The notes: a model not told the origin generated them from the letters alone. DNA of 64,000 nucleotides from Prostheceraeus crozeri (GCA_907163375.1 CAJQUW010010295.1:248001-312000); one strand, 5' to 3'; shown: positions 44,061 to 56,399, counted from the first letter of the stretch. Made by a program: numbers and translations.

Positions 44061-46347
44061 CCTAATTCACAATGATATCTGATGAACTGTATTGTTATAG
44101 AACAGTTTTTTCTCGAGGATTGAAGTCATAGCTTTAATCTTCATGAATTTGTTTTAGACAGGCAGCCTTTGCATCTGTTTTCAATATAATTTCAATTGCT
44201 AATTTGACTTTTTTGTCACGTGCAAAGTAGCCTGGACTACTGATGAATTTAAGCACACATACGGTATCTTGCCATCTCATTGATCTGATTTTAATTTCTG
44301 ATAGTTTGTGGAAGCGTCAACTAAATAGGCTAAAGTGTATGAAGAGCATGACATTCTAGATATTCTTTGCCTTCTTTTGAGTAAATGATTTGAACTTTGT
44401 GACAGTCAAAAATTCCATTGTATTACAAAACGTTTACATGTAGTTAATACACCCGCTCGTTGTTGGTCAGAACAGTATTTGAATTAATTGTTGGGGGGGG
44501 GGAGAGGTAGGTTTTTAGCAATCTCTGGTTGAGTTCCGTTGCTGCGTAAATTTGGTGTCCGTGTGAAAATGTCCTGTAGGAACCCTTCTCAGTACCTAAG
44601 CTTTGCTCTCGTGACTGGCGCGATATGTTGATGATGCGGCATGAGAAGCACCAACGGAACTCAGCGAACTCCTCGATCCTCTCTCAATAACAAATATTTG
44701 GAGAATCATTTGTTCGTGAAGACTTATTCGAGAAAAAAATTGAATCAGATATTGAAAAACTGCAGATCAGTCTCTCATGAGAGAGGTACCTACTCGTACA
44801 TGTGCGTGAAAAACTTTCCATAGAACTATTTGTAGAGACAGCGTTCAGTAGGCGTTAATCTCTTATGGCACCGAATTTTATCCTGAGTCCACCCAAAGAC
44901 CAAGTTTTAGGATTATCGTTTCCGATAGTTCTTCGCAGAGCAAGCTTTAGGAAGGTATTTATTTCAATGCGCTTGATCAATTTTTACTTCACGGTGCTAC
45001 GTCAGGACAATTAGCGCTTCATCTCTGTACTTCTTGTCAACTGTGAGCCAGCATGAACATCAATTTCGAAGGAAAATCGAAATCCTTTCCCTTGAATAAC
45101 ATCAACACCATAATTTAAACTTAAATATCCTCTAACTTTTGAAGTAATATATCTGATAGACCTTATCTTTGAGATGGACTTAAAGAATCAGGGACATATC
45201 ATCTCGATAAATCATCCACCAAATCAGAACAGAAATAAGTTATTTAGCGTGAGAAAAATTGGTTGGCTAATTATCAGTTTCAAAGCATCGAACCTGTTTT
45301 CTCCTGTTCTTCTTCTGTGATTACTCATCACAGTGTTGGAACCGGTCGGCTTGGCCCTGGTTATGAATTTGGCCGGTTAACTTATTATTCCTATGTTGAC
45401 CATTGACGACATTCACTCTAGCTGAAATCGTTAAATTAATCAAAAGAAAAACAACATTATGGGAGCATGAATTACTATTGCAACGTATTTTCAGAGTACC
45501 TACCTATGCGTATGCTATGTGACATAAATGTTGCGAACTGTTTCTTAAACAGTTAAAAATTACTATCCTATGCATGTAATTAACCTACTTTGCCTCAAAT
45601 AAAATTTTCAGAATTCTATATTCCTGCCTATATGAACTGAGAAGCAAAGAAAAAACCAATCTCTTTTCTTTCAAGGTCCACCTTGTCTCTATCGACCTTT
45701 GAAAATGCGGGACGCCAAAGTGCCGTCAACTTCTGCATCATTTTAGCGCTTACAGAAATCGACCTTATTCGAAGAAAGAGGAGATTGATTTTTGCTGTGC
45801 TGCTATAATGACTATGACCTCCAGTTGTTTGGTTGCTCAACTAAATGAAATTTGCAAGAATTGTGTGTGATATTGCAATAATATTGAGTTCCTTTTGCAA
45901 TATTTTCGGCGGATCTAAGCTAGTATTAGAGGTTTCCGAAGTCTTGTCCCGATACAGACTTGTGGGTATAATTTCTGTGAATTGTTGATGTTTCTGGAAA
46001 CTCTATATTTAACCCTGTGGTAAACTTGCGGAAAAGTCCCAAAGCATGTGTTTCAATGGGAACCGAATATTTTGGAAATCGTAAAACAAACCACAGGTTA
46101 AAATTTTGGATGGGTGTCGTTTTCCATTGCAAATGTATACATTACGCATCCTCTTTTTTTCAACCCACATGTTTTATTAAAAAGTTGCAGAGGTATACTC
46201 CTCACAGTAGTATTTACAGAAGAAAAGAATGAACCAATTTCAGCCTATTATTTGCATAAATCATAGAACTATGTAAGTTTGTGAAGCTATTAGACTGTAT
46301 CTGAATCCTGTGTGACTAGCCTACGTTGTAGCCTGACAACTGACATT
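44061..46347. other. Anonymous stretch
   Basis: No gene recognised. A G-run lies near 44490-44500. A small inverted repeat pairs TTTAACCCTGTGG (near 46008-46020) with CCACAGGTTAAA (46091-46102). Confidence 0.3.
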
Positions 46348-47608
46348 ATGCCAATCATGAGCAGCACAGACGACACATGGAGTGATGACACCACGAGTGC
46401 TTCTCAGAGTTTGTCCCGCTCTCGTGGATCGATGGCAGGTGTACCTCGTGGGCGTTACTCGAAGCAGCATTGATTGGCATTGATTCAAAGCAGTGACTTG
46501 TTGAATGAAGCTCACGAAAATGGAGCTGATTGGAAGGCTGCCGCTGAAACACTCAACATAAAAGAGAGCACTGCGAGATCAATCATCCTAAGATATGAGG
46601 AAGAAGGATGCGTGGAGGACGTGAGAGGAGGAAGAAGGGAGAGAAGCATAAAAGTGACAAGACGCCGTTATTGATCGCTGTGTGCGAATGATTGAAGAGA
46701 AGCCGGACCTGACCTTGAAGGCAATGAAGGAGGCGCTGGCAGCAGAAGATGCACCCACACTGACCTCAGAGTCCTCCATTGCCAGAGCACTAGATGGCCG
46801 TTTGATATCCACCAAAAAGTTACAGGTATGTAGTAAAAAATATCACGCAAAATATCATTCAATGCACATTACATCAACATTTTCTCTCTTCTTTATTACA
46901 GGACTGCCCAAGTGCACGAAATTCCGATCGTGTGAAGCTGCTTAGAAAGGAGTTCGCTAGGTGGTACATAGAGGAATCCGATCAAACCCTTGTGTACGTG
47001 GACGAGACCTATTTCAACCTCTTCACAAGGTCAACAAGGGGAAGATCTCAAGTGGGTCGACCAGCTGTCCGACAGCTTTCAATTCACACGTGGTCGGAAT
47101 CTCAATGTGTTTGGCAGCTGCTGCGGATGTTGGCATCGTCTATTACGAAATTCGTCGAGGCACCAATACAAAACAAGATTTCCGTAACTACATGGATAAT
47201 TTGGATCGAGTGCTGGAATCACAAGCGGTGGAGAATTGTTTCGTGATCATGGACAACGCCCCCATCCACATCGACGCTTCCACTTCTGTAGCAAACGTGC
47301 GGAAAATACCACCATACTCTCCGTTTCTCAATCCAATTAAAAACTGCTTTTCCACCATTAAGTTGCGGTTGAGAGAGAAGCTGCGCGAGGCAGCAACAGT
47401 GCGAAGGATTGCAGATGTTCCAACTCACACCTGTTTCAGAGCACCGCATTTCTATTCTACAAGGCATTGTGGAAGAAGTCCTACAAGATTAAACCATTTC
47501 TGGTGTGAAGGTAGCACGCATGCAGAATCACATTATTACTTACTTGGACAGGTGCCTAAATTGTCGCGACATTGTTGTTTGCATATGAAAATAGTGCTCC
47601 TTTTCTGA
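46348..47608 (+). pseudogene. Tc1/mariner transposase pseudogene with a spliceable intron
   Basis: From ATG at 46348 the frame reads a Ser/Thr-rich start, an in-frame TGA at 46471, then a helix-turn-helix region (LLNEAHENGADWKAAAETLN, SIILRYEEEG). After a frame change near 46650 it continues VRMIEEKPDLTLKAMKEALA and LDGRLISTKKLQ. A GT-AG intron of 76 bp (46826-46901, CAG|GTATGT to TTATTACAG|G) joins this in frame to DCPSARNSDRVKLLRKEFAR and LVYVDETYFNLFTRSTRGR (first catalytic Asp). After another shift near 47080 come FVIMDNAPIH (second Asp) and YSPFLNPIKNCF. The third acidic residue, normally Glu in NPIEN, is Lys, and only 28 residues separate it from the second Asp instead of about 34. It is therefore inactive. 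Terminal inverted repeats were not located. Confidence 0.8.
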
Positions 47609-49996
47609 CTCTGCGTTCTGAATACGAATTTAATGGGTTTTCATTGTACGAATTTAGTGGGTTTTCATTGATATCTTGTTTTTCTATACATAAATCTAAA
47701 CACCTTACCCTTTGAGATTGGAAATGAAAGGGGTTTCCGTTCCTAAATCATGAATATTATTTCTGCACATGAATCTGCATGCCCTATTTTTGAAATTGGT
47801 TGCACTATCTTGAACTTGAATACTTAACACGAACCTGCTTTCATTAAAATTGAAGCTTAAGTGACGTATAATTGAAATAGGTTCAACGATCTATGGTCTT
47901 TCAAATTGCTTGACGTATCTTGAACTTGTATGCATTATGATTGAACTAGCTCGGGAAAACCTGTAAGTACTACTGTAATATATGCCAATTACATCTCAAC
48001 AAGAAGTGCATTGCCAAAGTGCATCGCAAGATTTAAAAAGTGCAAAAACCGAAGCATCTTGCAAAATGAGTGTGTGATGCAACAATGGGTGAATGCTGCC
48101 CGAATTAAATTTGTCATGTGTTCAAAACATTTTTCTAATCAATTTCTGATTTTGTAACCACATCATCTAACAGTGGGTTAATGCTCGCCGTTCGGTTGCC
48201 ATGTATTCCCATGGCGCCGAATAGGTATGGATGGTGTGAAAGGGAGGAGCAACACGCCCTCCTAAAAATAAAAAACGACACGCCTTGCCTCGGATTGGCG
48301 CGCTCTTAGACGCAAACTCCACAATAACTCTATTTAATCTTTAATCTTTACTCATAACCTTGCAAGAGAAGCTGTGTGATTTCATTAATATAATTTGATC
48401 ATCCTATGTGTGACTTTTATTACCAATTAGCAGGTGTTTATAGATTTTAATTAATCGTCTAATTAATTCGATCAGTTAAGAAGCACTTTTATCAGGGTCA
48501 TTAATTATTATTCTACTTCTAATATCTTTGTAGACTGGCTTGAATCTTACTCAAGAGGAGACGAACCTTTCATTGACCGATAAGACCAATAAGGTTACAC
48601 TACTGTATTTATTAGTACTAAGCTCACATTTAAACTATTCTGATTTCTATAGTTGCCTACTGCAGAATTAGCTGACCACAAAGCTGATTAGATCCATGAT
48701 GTGGTCCGCTACTAGAAACGTTTTCCCACCGTTGAGATGGTTCGCCAGCAATTTGTAAAACTTGCAAATTACAAGTCGTGGCATACGTGTACATTTAAAA
48801 AATTGCCTTCTTTGTACATGACTCTGTCTCCTACAAAACATGTTTCATGACTGGCTACCATAGCTTCTCTGCTTGAATTACATGTACAATGTACATGTAG
48901 GTATTAGTTTTGCAATTCCCAAGTTATATGGTCAGTGGCAGTAGCAACGTACCACATTACCTTGGCCTCCAGACAAAAATAATAGCGCACTGATGTATAG
49001 GGCGAGAAGATCTCTCCTAATTCACACCTAGAGCACAGTGTGACTAATATCTAAGCCTAGCGTTTGACAAGCAATCAAAAAGGTCAATGCTTGACCTGGT
49101 AATGGTAATGAGTAATATCTTGACATCCACTCCTTTCTTTGCTACGTTTATCATTTACCTCTTTCACTGACTACAATTTTTTAACTGCACAAATCAAGAA
49201 GAGTACCTGCACAAATTGTGTTCAGCTGCATGTTAAAAAATCCCTGATTCCGATAGGCTACTCACTGTTAGTTTCAAGCGAAATTACTGAAAGAGATGAG
49301 GGGGATAAGTGTGGATTTTTACTTCAGGCATCCACGTATTCGTGAACACATCATGCAACATGAATGGGATTGAATGATCACTGAAAGAGTCAAGAATTTA
49401 GGATTCACTCGGTATGTGACCATTTATAGAAATTATATTTGATTTGATCATCATTAATCTGCATTCTGTGTACATAATTTGACAGATGAAAGAATTCAAA
49501 ATAATTCATGTAAAGTCGCAATTCGATGGAATTATCATCCAGCATGGTAGCTAAAATGGAAAACATTTTCTGATTCATTTAAGCACCGATCAAGTCGCAT
49601 TCGCATCTTTATCCCGCTTTCTGATTTCGTTTGATGAATAATGAAAATATAGTGATGAGACGAAAGTCTGGTGGAGCTGAATGATCTTTTTAGGATAGAA
49701 TACACTACGTAACATCGAGCATTTTCCACCATAGAAATCTACAGTTTCAGTTTTCTCTCTTAATTCTGTGACTGACATAGCGTTACACATGGCAGCGCAG
49801 ACCGCATGATGATCGCTCATGCTGTGTCCATTGTTGCCTCTTTACACATCAGATTGATAATCTCTCATTCTTTAAACCATAATTTGACAGATGACAAACC
49901 CAGAGAACCGATGAGCAAAAGGGAAAATGGAAGACAATGCACAGATATTTGCAGACATTACATAGATATTTCACATGAATTGTAGATTTAGGTACG
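47609..49996. other. Anonymous stretch
   Basis: A short direct repeat (GGGTTTTCATTG, twice near 47634-47672) follows the transposase. A locally G+C-richer patch around 48180-48310 contains CGCCTTGCCTCGGATTGGCG. No gene is recognised. Confidence 0.3.
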
Positions 49997-50029
49997 TATG
50001 AAGCATAGAAACACTTTCTATGCTTCATA
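49997..50029. repeat. Perfect 15-bp hairpin with 3-base loop
   Basis: TATGAAGCATAGAAA, loop CAC, then TTTCTATGCTTCATA: a perfect 33-base inverted repeat. No U-run or gene end is associated. It could be a cruciform site or the residue of a template-switch event. Confidence 0.9.
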
Positions 50030-50453
50030 GACATCCCTGCTTCAGATAACATTCATGCACGGAATGTCGAAGAAAAACAGACAGCGGAGAGATTAGATCC
50101 AGTAAATCATGTCATGTAGCACAATCATTGTTTTTGAGCGGATCGAAATTCCCATTTCGCGCACTTGGCAACCATATGTCCGTAATCGTCTTTTCGTTCG
50201 CTCACCGCTCATCTCATAATCACCTTTTTGTTTGCTTACCGTTGAAAATTGTTGAAAGAAACCTCTCGCTCATCTCTCACTAAGGGCCTGATATTTATAT
50301 ATGCTTTCGTTCGACCAACTTAATTTATGTTCAGATTTAATTCCAAGCCTTAATTTATATGAAATCCTTTTAGGCGTTAAGGAGGAATTCATCCTTTCAT
50401 CTTTGTTGAAATTTGAAATGCACGATGAAACAGTAGAGACCATCATGCCAATT

Positions 50454-50983
50454 AGTCCGGCAGACAGAACGAGTTTCTGCAGGGAACGAGGCCGAAATTG
50501 AGACTTTCAGAGAATGATGTACACCCTATGCAATGTCTTCAGGTCATTTACTATGATGTGCATGTGCTTTTATCATGCATCTAATCGGCAATGTATGTGA
50601 GAATGTGGTTCAATGTGGATGAAGTGGGCCAACATGTTGATGTTTGCCGACATTAAGAGGCTCGCCAAATCTAAATGTGTTTAGCTTTATAGACAAGGCT
50701 GCATGAACATGGAAGGAAATGACCTGAAGACATTCCATGCCAAAAATTATGACTCTGGGATCAGTACTTTTCGTTTCATCAGAGAAAACATACAAAATTT
50801 CATTTTAGCCAAAAACTGCAATCTGCATCCCATTGGATTTACATGTGTTTTTCTTTGATCCTGTCTTACAAGGATAGGAACTCACTAGAACTCGGCAGAC
50901 GTGCAGGCATAGGGTGTACATCATTCTGTGAAAGTCTCATCTTCGGCCTCGTTCCCTGCAGAAACTCGTTCTGGCTGCCGGAC
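50454..50983. mobile_element. Foldback MITE, shorter copy (AGTCCGGCAG ends)
   Basis: Ends AGTCCGGCAGACAGAACGAG and the reverse complement CTCGTTCTGGCTGCCGGAC. The inverted repeat extends about 75 bp to the block ACACCCTATGC. The interior matches 55945-56290 of the second copy (for example GTCTTCAGGTCATTT, TTTGCCGACATTAAGAG, GACCTGAAGACATTCCATGC). Compared with the second copy it lacks most of the left arm, so it is an internal-deletion derivative. No transposase is encoded. Confidence 0.82.
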
Positions 50984-51468
50984 CAAATGTGTTGAAGTAG
51001 TTATTGAATGGAATTTGTTAAAACAGTATTCTGTGATGATGACATTACCACAGAATTCCTTTTAAATTCATTGAAATGAACAATGATCTAAACAAACTCA
51101 CATGATGATCACATGAATCTTGATGTACAAAACTTGGTGCGATACTTCGAAAAAATTTCGGTAAAACTCAATCAGTTCGCTTAAAAACACTGATCACAGT
51201 ACATGTATATTGATTCACAAAACATGAACCAGGCAATTTGTAAAACGTGGAGTAATTAAGTGAAGTAAGAGATAAGTAAAACAATAAGTAATACATGCAT
51301 ATATGTATTGCATCTGGCATATGTTGTAGATTTCAAATTTTATGTGCTTGTAAGATTGTATCCTTTTGTCCCTGAAGAGACCTGAGTAGGTGAAAATTTG
51401 GGCAATAGATGTCATGATCACAACAAGTTGATAAGACTTAATAATCAAAAGTAAATAAATAAGCAAAT

Positions 51469-52074
51469 CAGGGTGTCCGCGCTCCCTGGAAAACCTGGAA
51501 ATCCTGGAAAAGTCCTGGAAATAAACTTAATAAAACACTAATTGCAAGTTTTTGAAGTCATACTTACTCAATGATTGAAGTGTCTTCTATTTTTCCAGAT
51601 TTTTCATATTTCTACTTATTTGTTACAAATATAGCCTTCATTCTCATACAATTTTTTCATTTTTAGAATATTACAGTGACTGGAGTCTCCTATCATAACG
51701 TATACAACATGAATGAGACCGAACTGTGTGGTATGGTTAACTATGAACAGTATTCGAACTTTAGATTTTTTTCTAGAAATTTAATGTAGCCGTCTGATGC
51801 ATATATTGGTATTTTTTATTTGGAATCACCTGAACCTTAAAAATTCAGCCAATTTCACGCCAACTTTCAAATTTTTTCGTCAATAATATTAATTTAATGG
51901 TATGCAAGCTCATTAGCACAGAACTTTGGGTAGATTTTCCCCGGCATTTTTCTTCTAAATTTGACGCGTGTATTTGAGTAAAATTTCCTTGCAGAAAGTC
52001 TGGAAAATGAATTTTTCCCTGGAAATCCTGGAAAACACCTGGAAATTTTCATGCAAATTTGCGCGGACACCCTC
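51469..52074. mobile_element. 606-bp non-autonomous DNA transposon, 14-bp TIR, 6-bp TSD
   Basis: Left end CAGGGTGTCCGCGC (51469-51482); right end GCGCGGACACCCTC (52061-52074), inverted except for the outermost base. GCAAAT flanks both sides (51463-51468 and 52075-52080), a 6-bp target-site duplication. Both subterminal regions carry repeated CCTGGAAA motifs in the same orientation. No ORF is present. The CAGG-C/G-TGTC start and 6-bp duplication match the 41908-42787 element, so the two probably use related transposases. Confidence 0.82.
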
Positions 52075-52137
52075 GCAAATGAATGAATAGACACCTTTAC
52101 TAAGTCCTATATTTAGTTAACATGCTTTTCATTGCAG

Positions 52138-52223
52138 CCCTAATTTGAAATGTCTTTATGCGGTTGTTGTTCTTCGAGAAGGCGCCCATGGGTACATCGG
52201 AAGTGGAATAATACATTCAGTCG
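52138..52223 (+). CDS. Candidate internal exon, unidentified
   Basis: Between an acceptor TTTTCATTGCAG and a donor TCG|GTGAGTAT the sequence is open in one frame for 28 codons, reading PNLKCLYAVVVLREGAHGYI and then GSGIIHSV. The splice sites are good, but the exon is short, the family is unknown and the phases (2 in, 1 out) do not join directly to the exon at 56844. Treat it as tentative. Confidence 0.3.
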
Positions 52224-52782
52224 GTGAGTATCTTTAGTATTTTCTTGACAAATTGGTTTCTATTTTTAAGTTTTGTTCATTATTTTGAATGGTGAAGAGT
52301 ATTCAAAAATATTTTTGCAAAATTAGGTCACTGTCATAATCCATCTGAAAGATTGAGTGTGTAGATTCGGTATAAAAAAGGATTTTTTCTTTGTTCGTTT
52401 TGTCTTCTACCGATCACTAACTGACCGTCGTGTGCGCTGGTTGTGTATTGCTCTCGCTCTCGTCACTCGGGTGGGTTTTGGTCATTTGGATCGTTTCTGG
52501 ACGATTTTCAGTGAATTTTTGTATCAGTGGGATCGCCCGATCATTTCCTGTCTCTCTGTGATGCGACTTTTGGTGCTTGTTGAGCCGTTTGGGGGCATTT
52601 TCTGAATTTCCACATATTCTTGTTAATAGTTCCAGGATATCGATTCCATACACTCGAACGGAACGCAGAGCGTCATCTTTTTTCCCTTTATGCAGTCGAT
52701 TGTATAATGAAAATTCTAAAATTCGGCCCGCTGACACAGTTTACTGAATTTTCAAGTTTTTGACCAAACAATTATTTATTTT

Positions 52783-53312
52783 TTGTAGCAAATAAAATAG
52801 CAAAATGACCACTTTTCATCGCAAATTGTACTTAAATAATTTTGAATGCAAACCAAGGCCTTTCTGTAGGAACAACCTACCGTCATCAGGGAAACAATCT
52901 AACTGAAGGGTACATGCACATAAATTTCTACAAAAGATATTCAAAATTATCAAGCTATAGAGTACTGTAAAACCTAGATAAATCTATGGTCAGCAAAGAC
53001 TATGTTCAAAACACCAAAGAAATGATATAACTACTAAAGTCTTAACTACTAAAACTACTAAAGATATAACTACTAAAAAATATAACATAGTCTTTGCTGA
53101 CCATAGATTTATCTAGGTTTTACAGTACTCTACAGCTTGATAATTTTGAATATCTTTTGTAGAAATATATATATGCATGTACCCTTCAGTTAGATTGTTT
53201 CCCTGATGACGGTAGGTTGTTCCTACAGAAAGGCCTTGGTTTGCATTCAAAATTATTTAAGTACAATTTGCGATGAAAAGTGGTCATTTTGCTATTTTAT
53301 TTGCTACAAAAA
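52783..53312. repeat. 530-bp near-perfect palindrome with hammerhead-like hairpins
   Basis: The left arm (52783-53008) and right arm (53086-53312) are reverse complements at about 97 percent, from TGTAGCAAATAAAATAGC inward to AGACTATGTT. The 77-bp centre contains tandem AACTACTAAA-type units. On the plus strand of the right arm, 53203-53231 reads CTGATGA, then a stem CGGTAGG and CCTACAG, then GAAA. This is the arrangement of a hammerhead ribozyme core, and the left arm has the same on the minus strand. The arms may be head-to-head ends of a Penelope-like element. Confidence 0.8.
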
Positions 53313-53639
53313 TTTATAGTGGGCTTCCTGCTGGAAAATGTATTAATTATTTCTTTGTCTTTGATTTTCTGAAACTTTTGTAACATTCTACATGATGCGA
53401 ATTGCATGCTGTTTTGTGACATCACCATTCATTCGAAATAAATAAATGCTATATATCTTCCCAGATTGTCAGTTGAGATCTTCAGCCAAGCATTTAGGAT
53501 GCAAATAAGGAAGTAGTTTTCTGCTAATATAGAACCTATCGAGTTTTGGAAATTTAGTTTTGAGGCATATTGCTACAGCTGAAAACTACAACTGGACTTT
53601 CACGAGAATTATTCGTTATGAAGTGGCCTTGAATTTCAA
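53313..53639. other. Anonymous stretch
   Basis: AT-rich DNA between a palindrome and a LINE scrap. Nothing is recognised. Confidence 0.25.
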
Positions 53640-54020
53640 AGACCCAACTAGTCAAGTCGTTGGCTTTCTCTCTCATGTTATATGGAGCCGAGTTGGCCTA
53701 TGGATTTGAAATCAAGGAAAGGAATTCAAGCACCAGGCTGCAGGTGAAGGCGAGGCTGCAGAGACACCCCTGGATGGTATCTTCTTCGATTGGAAACTAC
53801 GGTATTTCTGTCACATCGTGCGAAGACCGGAATTCCTTGAGAAAAATATTATGTCACCCATAATGGACGGAACAAGGGCGCGCGGAAGACCCTGAAGCAG
53901 ATGGATGGATGAATGACATCAAAAGGGCTGCAAGCTTGACGTTGGCTCAGCTGCTGGACCTAGCTCGAGATTGGAATCGCTTGCACATGTTTTCTTCTAC
54001 GATAGCCAGGAGTTGACCAC
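53640..54020 (+). mobile_element. LINE 3' coding scrap
   Basis: Plus-strand frames read VKSLAFSLMLYGAE, then FCHIVRRPEFLEKNIMSPIM, DGTRARGRP, SRWMDDIKRAASLTLAQLLD and LARDWNRLHMF. This is the C-terminal tail common to RTE-like and related LINE polymerases (GHxxR, GxRxRGRPxxRWxDDI). There is a stop after RGRP and at least one frame change before FCHIV. The catalytic domain is absent, consistent with ordinary 5' truncation. It is not the same subfamily as the minus-strand LINE at 18.7 kb. Confidence 0.7.
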
Positions 54021-55662
54021 GACTTAACTTGTTTGAGTCTTTATTTTTATTCTGTATCACATTCCTCTGCTATAACTTGCTTAAAGAGGCAACGAGAGCT
54101 TTCCAATGAACATCGTGATTGACTTCCGCATTTTGAATTAGATTTACAAATGGTCGTAACACAAGAGAATAAATAACTGTGACTCCATTCAAGTGCAAGC
54201 ACCAGAATTTGAAACATAACATGGAGCAGCTGAACATCCGAATTAGTAAAGATGTCAATTTTTGAAATTCAGAGTTAATCATAAAGATTCTTTTCAAATG
54301 CCCCCACCTTCCTCAAACTGATGGGTGCGTCTGACGAAGCGGATCACATTGATCCTGTTAGGATTAGAGCGGGTATTTGGAATGCACACGGACGGAGCCG
54401 AGCCCGGGCGCCGATTTTCATGATTATTTTCCTCGACGTCCTCTTTTACTTCACATTTCCTTTGTACTGCATTTCTGCACTGTTGAGTTTGGTTTGCTCG
54501 GTTTGCAATGATATCTATCAAGCGCATAATAGTCAGGATATGTGCTTCTCTGATACAACCATTTACATGTATCTTAAATCTCTAAGAATGATTCTCTGAA
54601 TAGACCAGCGCACTTCGCACAAAACAAGTTAGGAAAAACGATTTTTGCAAGATGTGAATTAACTTTTACAGTATTTTATTGGCTTGATAAGTTCTTAATA
54701 ACGTGGTAGTTTCATTTCCTTACACTAGTCATAATCACGATCTGAAAAGCTACAATGCCTTCACATATTTCGAAATATTGATTCGCATATATATATTTAT
54801 GCATATGAACGAGTGTGAATATACATGCGCTAGCATTGATCAAAGACTGCATTGAGTTGTGCTTAATTGGTTGAAAGGTGTCTTCAGTTGTACTATATCA
54901 GTCAAAAATTGCATTTAGTTGGTAGTTATTGATGCATGTATACATATAAGCATGAATACTCGTATGCCGTAATTCTCATCAGGAAGGAATCCTGAAATAT
55001 GATTGATTATTCAAGGACAATTGTATTCAAATGGTTATTGACAAAAAATGAAGCAGGCTGCTGACCAGACCGAAAAATGTGGTTCGTTTCCCAATCTGTT
55101 TAGGATTCTGATCATATTTTCAATCATGATTACACGCTATTTGTAATAATAATCGTTTAGATTCTTCAGAATGAAAATCACAGTTACAATAAATTGTTCA
55201 CAAAGCAGGTACAAGATATTATCATCATAAGGATGGGAAGTAAACGGTAGTTAGACGCCAAGCAATTGAGATAAGTATCAAAACCAAGAAAGATAAAAAT
55301 CGATTAGTACATGTATGTCTTGATGGTGCAGTGCAAATGCTGATAAATTAATTGATAAATTGGATCATATCAGGGAAGAAGGAGTTGGATCTCAGGTCAG
55401 TTCGCGATAGACTCATGAGAAACCGATTCCCATTTCTCGGCATCCTTGGAGCAGGTTTGTGGAGGTTATGACTTTGAAGACGCTTTATTCGGCAGAAAAG
55501 CCGTGAGCTTGTATGATGGCTGCGGTCACGGAGAGAGTTTCTGCCACATGAGCAACCACGGATATTATCACTGCCATAAAAGAGATGATAAATCAGACTG
55601 TGTGCACGATTATCGACTCTCTGTAGCTTGAGCAATAACAATTTCTTGATGCCAATAAAGAT
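54021..55662. other. Anonymous stretch, possible decayed ORF at its end
   Basis: No clear gene. Near 55500-55640 one plus frame gives MMAAVTERVSA and, after a stop, ITAIKEMINQTVCTIIDSL, an amphipathic helical pattern. It is cut off by the MITE that starts at 55663. It could be the start of a transposon ORF1-like protein but cannot be assigned. Confidence 0.3.
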
Positions 55663-56376
55663 AGTCCGGCAGCCAGAACGAGCTTCTGCAGGGAGCGAGG
55701 CCGAAAATGAAACTTTCACAGAATGATGTACACCCTATGTCTACTACGAATCTGCACGTCTGCCGATTTCTAGTGAGTTCCTCTTCTTGCTAGACAGGAT
55801 CAAAGAAAAAAGCACGTAGACGAATGGGACGCAGATTGCAGTTTTTGGCTAAAATGAAATTTTCTTTGTTTTCTCTTATCAACTGAAAAATATTAAGTGT
55901 AGAGTCATAGTTTTTGATATGGAATGTCTTCAGGTCATTTCCTATCATGTGCATGTGCTTTTATCATGCCTTTGATCAGCAGTGTCTGTGAGAATGTGGA
56001 TGAAGCTGCTCAAAATGTTTGTGTTTGCCGACATTAAGAGACTCGCCAAACCTAAATGTGCTTATACTTATAGACAGGATTGCATGAATATGGAGGGAAA
56101 TGACCTGAAGACATTCCATGCCAAAAATTATGACTCTGGGGTCAGTAATTTTCGCTTAATCAGAGAAAACATACAACATTCCATTTTAGCCAAAAACTAC
56201 AATCTGCGTCCCATTGGATTTACATGTGTTTTTCTTTGATCCTGTCTGACAAGAAGAGGAGCTCACTAGAACTCGGCAGACGTGCAGATTCGTAGTAGGC
56301 ATAGGGTGTACATCATTCTGTGAAGGTCTCACTTTCAGCCTCGTTCCCTGCAGAAACTCGTTCTGGCTGTCGGACT
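55663..56376. mobile_element. Foldback MITE, full copy (AGTCCGGCAG ends)
   Basis: Left end AGTCCGGCAGCCAGAACGAG and right end CTCGTTCTGGCTGTCGGACT differ by one base as an inverted pair. The arms are long: 55663-55945 and 56100-56376 are reverse complements over most of their length (CACGTCTGCCGA, GATCAAAGAAAAA, TTTTTGGCTAAAATG, GGAATGTCTTCAGGTCATTT). About 150 bp in the centre is unpaired. There is no ORF of note. This is the parental form of the shorter copy at 50454-50983. The flanks do not give an unambiguous target duplication. Confidence 0.85.
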
Positions 56377-56399
56377 AAGACGGAGCATGCGTACTCTAG

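Noticed and set aside
55348-55719. 123-residue minus-strand frame overlapping the MITE left end
   Set aside because: It crosses the MITE boundary and has no recognisable motif; probably antisense noise.
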